From assembly GCA_963675135.1 (NCBI GenBank), contig CAVLYN010000140.1, positions 42,001 to 106,000 on the forward strand: DNA of 64,000 nt, given 5' to 3'. The notes beneath the pieces were generated by a model. That model ran no database searches. It was not told the origin of the DNA and worked only from the letters and a program-made list of their open reading frames with translations. Shown piece after piece: positions 59,633-64,000 of this stretch. Numbering within the stretch: position 1 is the first letter of the stretch; each line of letters begins with the position of its first letter. A program made the position numbers and the translations under genes. The stretch is from Galeopsis tetrahit. Its lineage: Eukaryota > Streptophyta > Magnoliopsida > Lamiales > Lamiaceae.

Positions 59633-60577
59633 GACGGTTTTTGAATTTGAGGCCTCGGGTGCGGAGTTTTTGACGTCGTCGCCCATAGCCAAATTGCGCG
59701 CACACTTGTGCGCCGTTTTTACAAAGTTTTCAAATTGCCTCTCGGGTTTGCATTTCTAGCTAAAATTGGTCATAGAATCAATTTTGTAGAGACGGTTTTT
59801 GAATTTGAGGCCTCGGGTGCAGAGTTTTTGACGTCGTCACCAATAGCCAAATTGCGCGCACGCTTGTGCGCCGTTTTTACAAAGTTTTCAGATTGCCTCT
59901 CGGGTTTGCATTTCTAGCTGAATTGGCCATAGAATCAATTGTGTCGAGACGGTTTTTGAATTTGAGGCCTCGGGTGCGGAGTTTTTGACGTCGTCGCCCA
60001 TAGCCAAATTGCGCGCACGCTTGTGCGCCGTTTTTACAAAGTTTTCAGATTGCCTCTCGGGTTTGCATTTCTAGCTAAAATTGGTCATAGAATCAATTAT
60101 GTTGAGACGGTTTTTGAATTTGAGGCCTCGGGTGCGGAGTTTTTGACGTCGTCGCCCATAGCCAAATTGCGCGCACGCTTGTGCGCCGTTTTTACAAAGT
60201 TTTCAGATTGCCTCTCGGGTTTGCATTTCTAGCTGAATTGGCCATAGAATCAATTTTGTCGAGACGGTTTTTGAATTTGAGGCCTCGGGTGCGGAGTTTT
60301 TGACGTCGTCGCACATCGCTAAATTGCGCGCACGCTTGTGCGCCGTTTTTACAAAGTTTTCAGATTGCCTCTCGGGTTTGCATTTCTAGCTAAAATTGGT
60401 CATAGAATCAATTGTGTCGAGACGGTTTTTGAATTTGAGGCCACGGGTGCGGAGTTTTTGACGTCGTCGCCCATAGCCAAATTGCGCGCACGCTTGTGCG
60501 CCGTTTTTACAAAGTTTTCAGATTGCCTCTCGGGTTTGCATTTCTATCTGAATTGGCCATAGAATCAATTGTGTCGA
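59633..60577 (+). repeat. 6-monomer block copy 2 (945 bp)
   Basis: Immediate tandem copy of the preceding 945 bp. It shares the cacatcgctaaattg mutation (near 60312) and ttttgtagag (near 59783). The sharing shows that the 945-bp duplication came after both the 2988-bp duplication and the C-to-T change. Confidence 0.92.
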
Positions 60578-62466
60578 GACGGTTTTTGAATTTGAGGCCT
60601 CGGGTGCGGAGTTTTTGACGTCGTCGCCCATAGCCAAACTTGCGCGCATGGTTGTGTCCATTTTTACAAAGTTTTCAGATTGCCTCCCAAGTTTGCATCC
60701 CTCACTGAATTGGCCATAGAATCAATTGTGTCGAGACGGTTTTTGAATTTGAGACCTCGGGTGCGGAGTTTTTGACGTCGTCGCCCATAGCCAAATTGCG
60801 CGCACGCTTGTGCGCCGTTTTTACAAAGTTTTCAGATTGCCTCTCGGGTTTGCATTTCTAGCTAAAATTGGTCATAGAATCAATTGTGTCGAGATGGTTT
60901 TTGAATTTGAGGCCACGGGTGCGGAGTTTTTGACGTCGTCGCCCATAGTCAAATTGTGCGCACGCTTGTGCGCCGTTTTTACAAAGAATTCAGATTGCCT
61001 CTCGGGTTTGCATTTCTAGCTGAATTGGCCATAGAATCAATTGTGTCGAGACGGTTTTTGAATTTGAGGCCTCGGGTACGGAGTTTTTGACGTCGTCGCC
61101 CATAGCCAAATTGCGCCCACGCTTGTGCGCCGTTTTTACAAAGTTTTCAGATTGCCTCTCGGGTTTGCATTTCTAGCTAAAATTGGTCATAGAATCAATT
61201 GTGTCGAGACGGTTTTTGAATTTGAGGCCACGGGTGCGGAGTTTTTGACGTCGTCGCCCATAGCCAAATTGCGCGCACGCTTGTGCGCCGTTTTTACAAA
61301 GTTTTCAGATTGCCTCTCGGGTTTGCATTTCTATCTGAATTGGCCATAGAATCAATTGTGTCGAGACGGTTTTTGAATTTGAGGCCTCGGGTGCGGAGTT
61401 TTTGACGTCGTCGCCCATAGCCAAACTTGCGCGCATGGTTGTGTCCATTTTTACAAAGTTTTCAGATTGCCTCCCAAGTTTGCATCCCTCACTGAATTGG
61501 CCATAGAATCAATTGTGTCGAGACGGTTTTTGAATTTGAGGCCTCGGGTGCGGAGTTTTTGACGTCGTCGCCCATAGCCAAATTGCGCGCACACTTGTGC
61601 GCCGTTTTTACAAAGTTTTCAAATTGCCTCTCGGGTTTGCATTTCTAGCTAAAATTGGTCATAGAATCAATTGTGTAGAGACGGTTTTTGAATTTGAGGC
61701 CTCGGGTGCAGAGTTTTTGACGTCGTCACCAATAGCCAAATTGCGCGCACGCTTGTGCGCCGTTTTTACAAAGTTTTCAGATTGCCTCTCGGGTTTGCAT
61801 TTCTAGCTGAATTGGCCATAGAATCAATTGTGTCGAGACGGTTTTTGAATTTGAGGCCTCGGGTGCGGAGTTTTTGACGTCGTCGCCCATAGCCAAATTG
61901 CGCGCACGCTTGTGCGCCGTTTTTACAAAGTTTTCAGATTGCCTCTCGGGTTTGCATTTCTAGCTAAAATTGGTCATAGAATCAATTATGTTGAGACGGT
62001 TTTTGAATTTGAGGCCTCGGGTGCGGAGTTTTTGACGTCGTCGCCCATAGCCAAATTGCGCGCACGCTTGTGCGCCGTTTTTACAAAGTTTTCAGATTGC
62101 CTCTCGGGTTTGCATTTCTAGCTGAATTGGCCATAGAATCAATTTTGTCGAGACGGTTTTTGAATTTGAGGCCTCGGGTAAGGAGTTTTTGACGTCGTCG
62201 CACATCGCCAAATTGCGCGCACGCTTGTGCGCCGTTTTTACAAAGTTTTCAGATTGCCTCTCGGGTTTGCATTTCTAGCTAAAATTGGTCATAGAATCAA
62301 TTGTGTCGAGACGGTTTTTGAATTTGAGGCCACGGGTGCGGAGTTTTTGACGTCGTCGCCCATAGCCAAATTGCGCGCACGGTTGGGCGCCATTTTTACA
62401 AAGTTTTCAGATTGCCTCTCGGGTTTGCATTTCTATCTGAATTGGCCATAGAATCAATTGTGTCGA
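60578..62466 (+). repeat. Mixed HOR2-type monomers (12 monomers)
   Basis: Order by start: C 60578, gacctcggg/b 60735, a ccacggg-D hybrid with gagatggttt 60893, b with gcgcccacgc 61050, J 61208, C 61365, then monomers 2 to 6 from 61522, and a ccacggg/ggttgggcgcca monomer at 62310. The five monomers from 61522 recur from 62624 at 1102 bp, so this is a 7-monomer periodicity. The gcgcccac variant near 61113 recurs near 62687, a 1574-bp shift. Confidence 0.85.
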
Positions 62467-64000
62467 GACGGTTTTTGAATTTGAGGCCTCGGGTGCGGAG
62501 TTTTTGACGTCGTCGCCCATAGTCAAATTGTGCGCACGCTTGTGCGCCGTTTTTACAAAGAATTCAGATTGCCTCTCGGGTTTGCATTTCTAGCTGAATT
62601 GGCCATAGAATCAATTGTGTCGAGACGGTTTTTGAATTTGAGGCCTCGGGTACGGAGTTTTTGACGTCATCGCCCATAGCCAAATTGCGCCCACACTTGT
62701 GCGCCGTTTTTACAAAGTTTTCAAATTGCCTCTCGGGTTTGCATTTCTAGCTAAAATTGGTCATAGAATCAATTGTGTAGAGACGGTTTTTGAATTTGAG
62801 GCCTCGGGTGCAGAGTTTTTGACGTCGTCACCAATAGCCAAATTGCGCGCACGCTTGTGCGCCGTTTTTACAAAGTTTTCAGATTGCCTCTCGGGTTTGC
62901 ATTTCTAGCTGAATTGGCCATAGAATCAATTGTGTCGAGACGGTTTTTGAATTTGAGGCCTCGGGTGCGGAGTTTTTGACGTCGTCGCCCATAGCCAAAT
63001 TGCGCGCACGCTTGTGCGCCGTTTTTACAAAGTTTTCAGATTGCCTCTCGGGTTTGCATTTCTAGCTAAAATTGGTCATAGAATCAATTATGTTGAGACG
63101 GTTTTTGAATTTGAGGCCTCGGGTGCGGAGTTTTTGACGTCGTCGCCCATAGCCAAATTGCGCGCACGCTTGTGCGCCGTTTTTACAAAGTTTTCAGATT
63201 GCCTCTCGGGTTTCCATTACCAGCTGAATTGGCCATAGAATCAATTTTGTCGAGACGGTTTTTGAATTTGAGGCCTCGGGTGCGGAGTTTTTGACGTCGT
63301 CGCACATCGCCAAATTGCGCGCACGCTTGTGCGCCGTTTTTACAAAGTTTTCAGATTGCCTCTCGGGTTTGCATTTCTAGCTAAAATTGGTCATAGAATC
63401 AATTGTGTCGAGACGGTTTTTGAATTTGAGGCCACGGGTGCGGAGTTTTTGACGTCGTCGCCCATAGCCAAATTGCGCGCACGCTTGTGCGCCGTTTTTA
63501 CAAAGTTTTCAGATTGCCTCTCGGGTTTGCATTTCTATCTGAATTGGCCATAGAATCAATTGTGTCGAGATGGTTTTTGAATTTGAGGCCTCGGGTGCGG
63601 AGTTTTTGACGTCGTCGCCCATAGCCAAACTTGCGCGCATGGTTGTGTCCATTTTTACAAAGTTTTCAGTTCGCCTCCCAAGTTTGCATCCCTCACTGAA
63701 TTGGCCATAGAATCAATTGTGTCGAGACGGTTTTTGAATTTGAGACCTCGGGTGCGGAGTTTTTGACGTCGTCGCCCATAGCCAAATTGCGCGCACGCTT
63801 GTGCGCCGTTTTTATAAAGTTTTCAGATTGCCTCTCGGGTTTGCATTTCTAGCTAAAATTGGTCATAGAATCAATTGTGTCGAGACGGTTTTTGAATTTG
63901 AGGCCACGGGTGCGGAGTTTTTGACGTCGTCGCCCATAGCCAAATTGCGCGCACGCTTGGGCGCCGTTTTTACAAAGTTTTCAGATTGCCTCTCGGGTTT
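62467..64000 (+). repeat. HOR2 unit 11, cut by the window end
   Basis: Monomers 1-9 are complete and monomer 10 is truncated at the window edge. It has gacgtcatcgcc near 62667, an unusual tttccattaccagctg near 63211, agttcgcctccc in the C monomer near 63669, and cgcttgggcgccg near 63957 like unit 8. Subtype order equals the reference unit, so HOR2 presumably continues beyond the window. Confidence 0.9.

Larger units (their letters stand above)
1..64000 (+). repeat. 157/158-bp satellite array spanning the whole window
   Basis: One sequence motif recurs about every 157 bp from the first base to the last, always in the same orientation. Landmarks in nearly every copy, in order: GACGGTTTTTGAATTTGAGG, GAGTTTTTGACGTCGTCG, an inverted repeat around GCGCACGCTTGTGCGC, TTTTTACAAAGTTTTCAGA, TTTGCATTTCTAGCTG, and CCATAGAATCAATTGTGTCGA. 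Two lengths alternate, 157 bp (gctgaattggcc) and 158 bp (gctaaaattggtc). Reading through, I saw no interval longer than a monomer that departs from this motif, so there is no gene, transposon or unique spacer. Family identity is not recognised. A centromeric or heterochromatic satellite of a eukaryote, possibly a plant, is inferred from monomer size and higher-order structure. Confidence 0.99.

Noticed and set aside
1..64000. CRISPR-like direct repeats
   Set aside because: The repeat unit is 157-158 bp and contiguous, with no unique spacers and no cas genes. This is a satellite array.
1..64000. CENP-B box
   Set aside because: I looked for the NTTCGNNNNANNCGGGN pattern in the consensus and in the ttcg-containing variants (gccattcggg, gaggcttcggg) and found no match.
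1..64000. tRNA, 5S or other Pol III-type genes
   Set aside because: No convincing A-box/B-box pair and no cloverleaf is visible in the consensus. The gtgtcgagac segment only superficially resembles part of a B box.
1..64000. Assignment to a named satellite such as rice CentO, maize CentC or Arabidopsis 180-bp
   Set aside because: Monomer length is close to CentO and CentC, but I cannot align the sequence convincingly from memory. A database search is needed, so no family name is given.

Overview
The whole 64 kb window is one uninterrupted array of a single tandem satellite family. The monomer is 157 or 158 bp, roughly 407 copies fit in the window, and every copy lies head-to-tail in the same orientation. 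I find no gene, no RNA gene, no transposable element and no unique sequence. Both ends of the window lie inside the array. Monomers are described from the G of GACGG; the consensus is about 48% G+C (76 of 157 by my count) and rich in CpG (13 per monomer).

This is eukaryotic satellite DNA. A nucleosome-sized monomer, multi-kilobase higher-order repeats (HORs), nested local duplications and no insertions are typical of the homogenised core of a centromeric or large heterochromatic array. Plant centromeric satellites often fall at about 150-180 bp, so a plant is a reasonable guess. I do not recognise the monomer as a named family and cannot name the species or prove centromere function.

Recurring subtypes: canonical 157-bp; a 158-bp 'b' type with one extra A (gctaaaattggtcat); 'C' type with an altered second half (caaacttgcgcgcatgg ... 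ccctcactg); 'D' type (gtcaaattgtgcgcac plus GAATTC); 'E' (gcacatcgcc); 'F' (gtgcagag with gtcaccaatag); 'G' (cccctaacc with gccattcggg); 'H' (tttgaatttcccac); 'I' (cggttgggcgcca); 'J' (tttctatctg).

Layout. 0-5.7 kb: a 12-monomer HOR (1889/1890 bp) twice plus an 8-monomer derivative. 5.8-8.0 kb: a 7-monomer block twice. 8.8-15.1 kb: a 20-monomer block (3148 bp) twice. 13.85-17.0 kb: a 10-monomer block twice, overlapping the previous one. 17.0-19.2 kb: a distant paralogue of 7.2-9.0 kb. 19.2-31.0 kb: eight units of a 10-monomer HOR (HOR2, 1574 bp) with 9- and 8-monomer variants. 31.0-33.8 kb: transition. 33.8-39.7 kb: an 18/19-monomer HOR (HOR3, 2829/2987 bp). 39.8-43.3 kb: HOR2 again. 43.3-46.7 kb: a 17-monomer block and part of a second copy. 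47.5-51.9 kb: a 14-monomer block (2200 bp) twice, almost identical. 52.1-60.6 kb: HOR3 units, one containing a stretch of HOR2, duplicated at 2988 bp, with a later 945-bp duplication. 60.6-64.0 kb: HOR2-type monomers to the window edge.

Nothing here acts as a gene. Any function would be structural: nucleosome positioning, chromatin state, or a substrate for recombination. The most informative content is the record of unequal exchange: hybrid monomers, in-register deletions, a conversion tract and a datable order of duplications. Open reading frames of up to 126 codons occur but are periodic by-products of the repeat.
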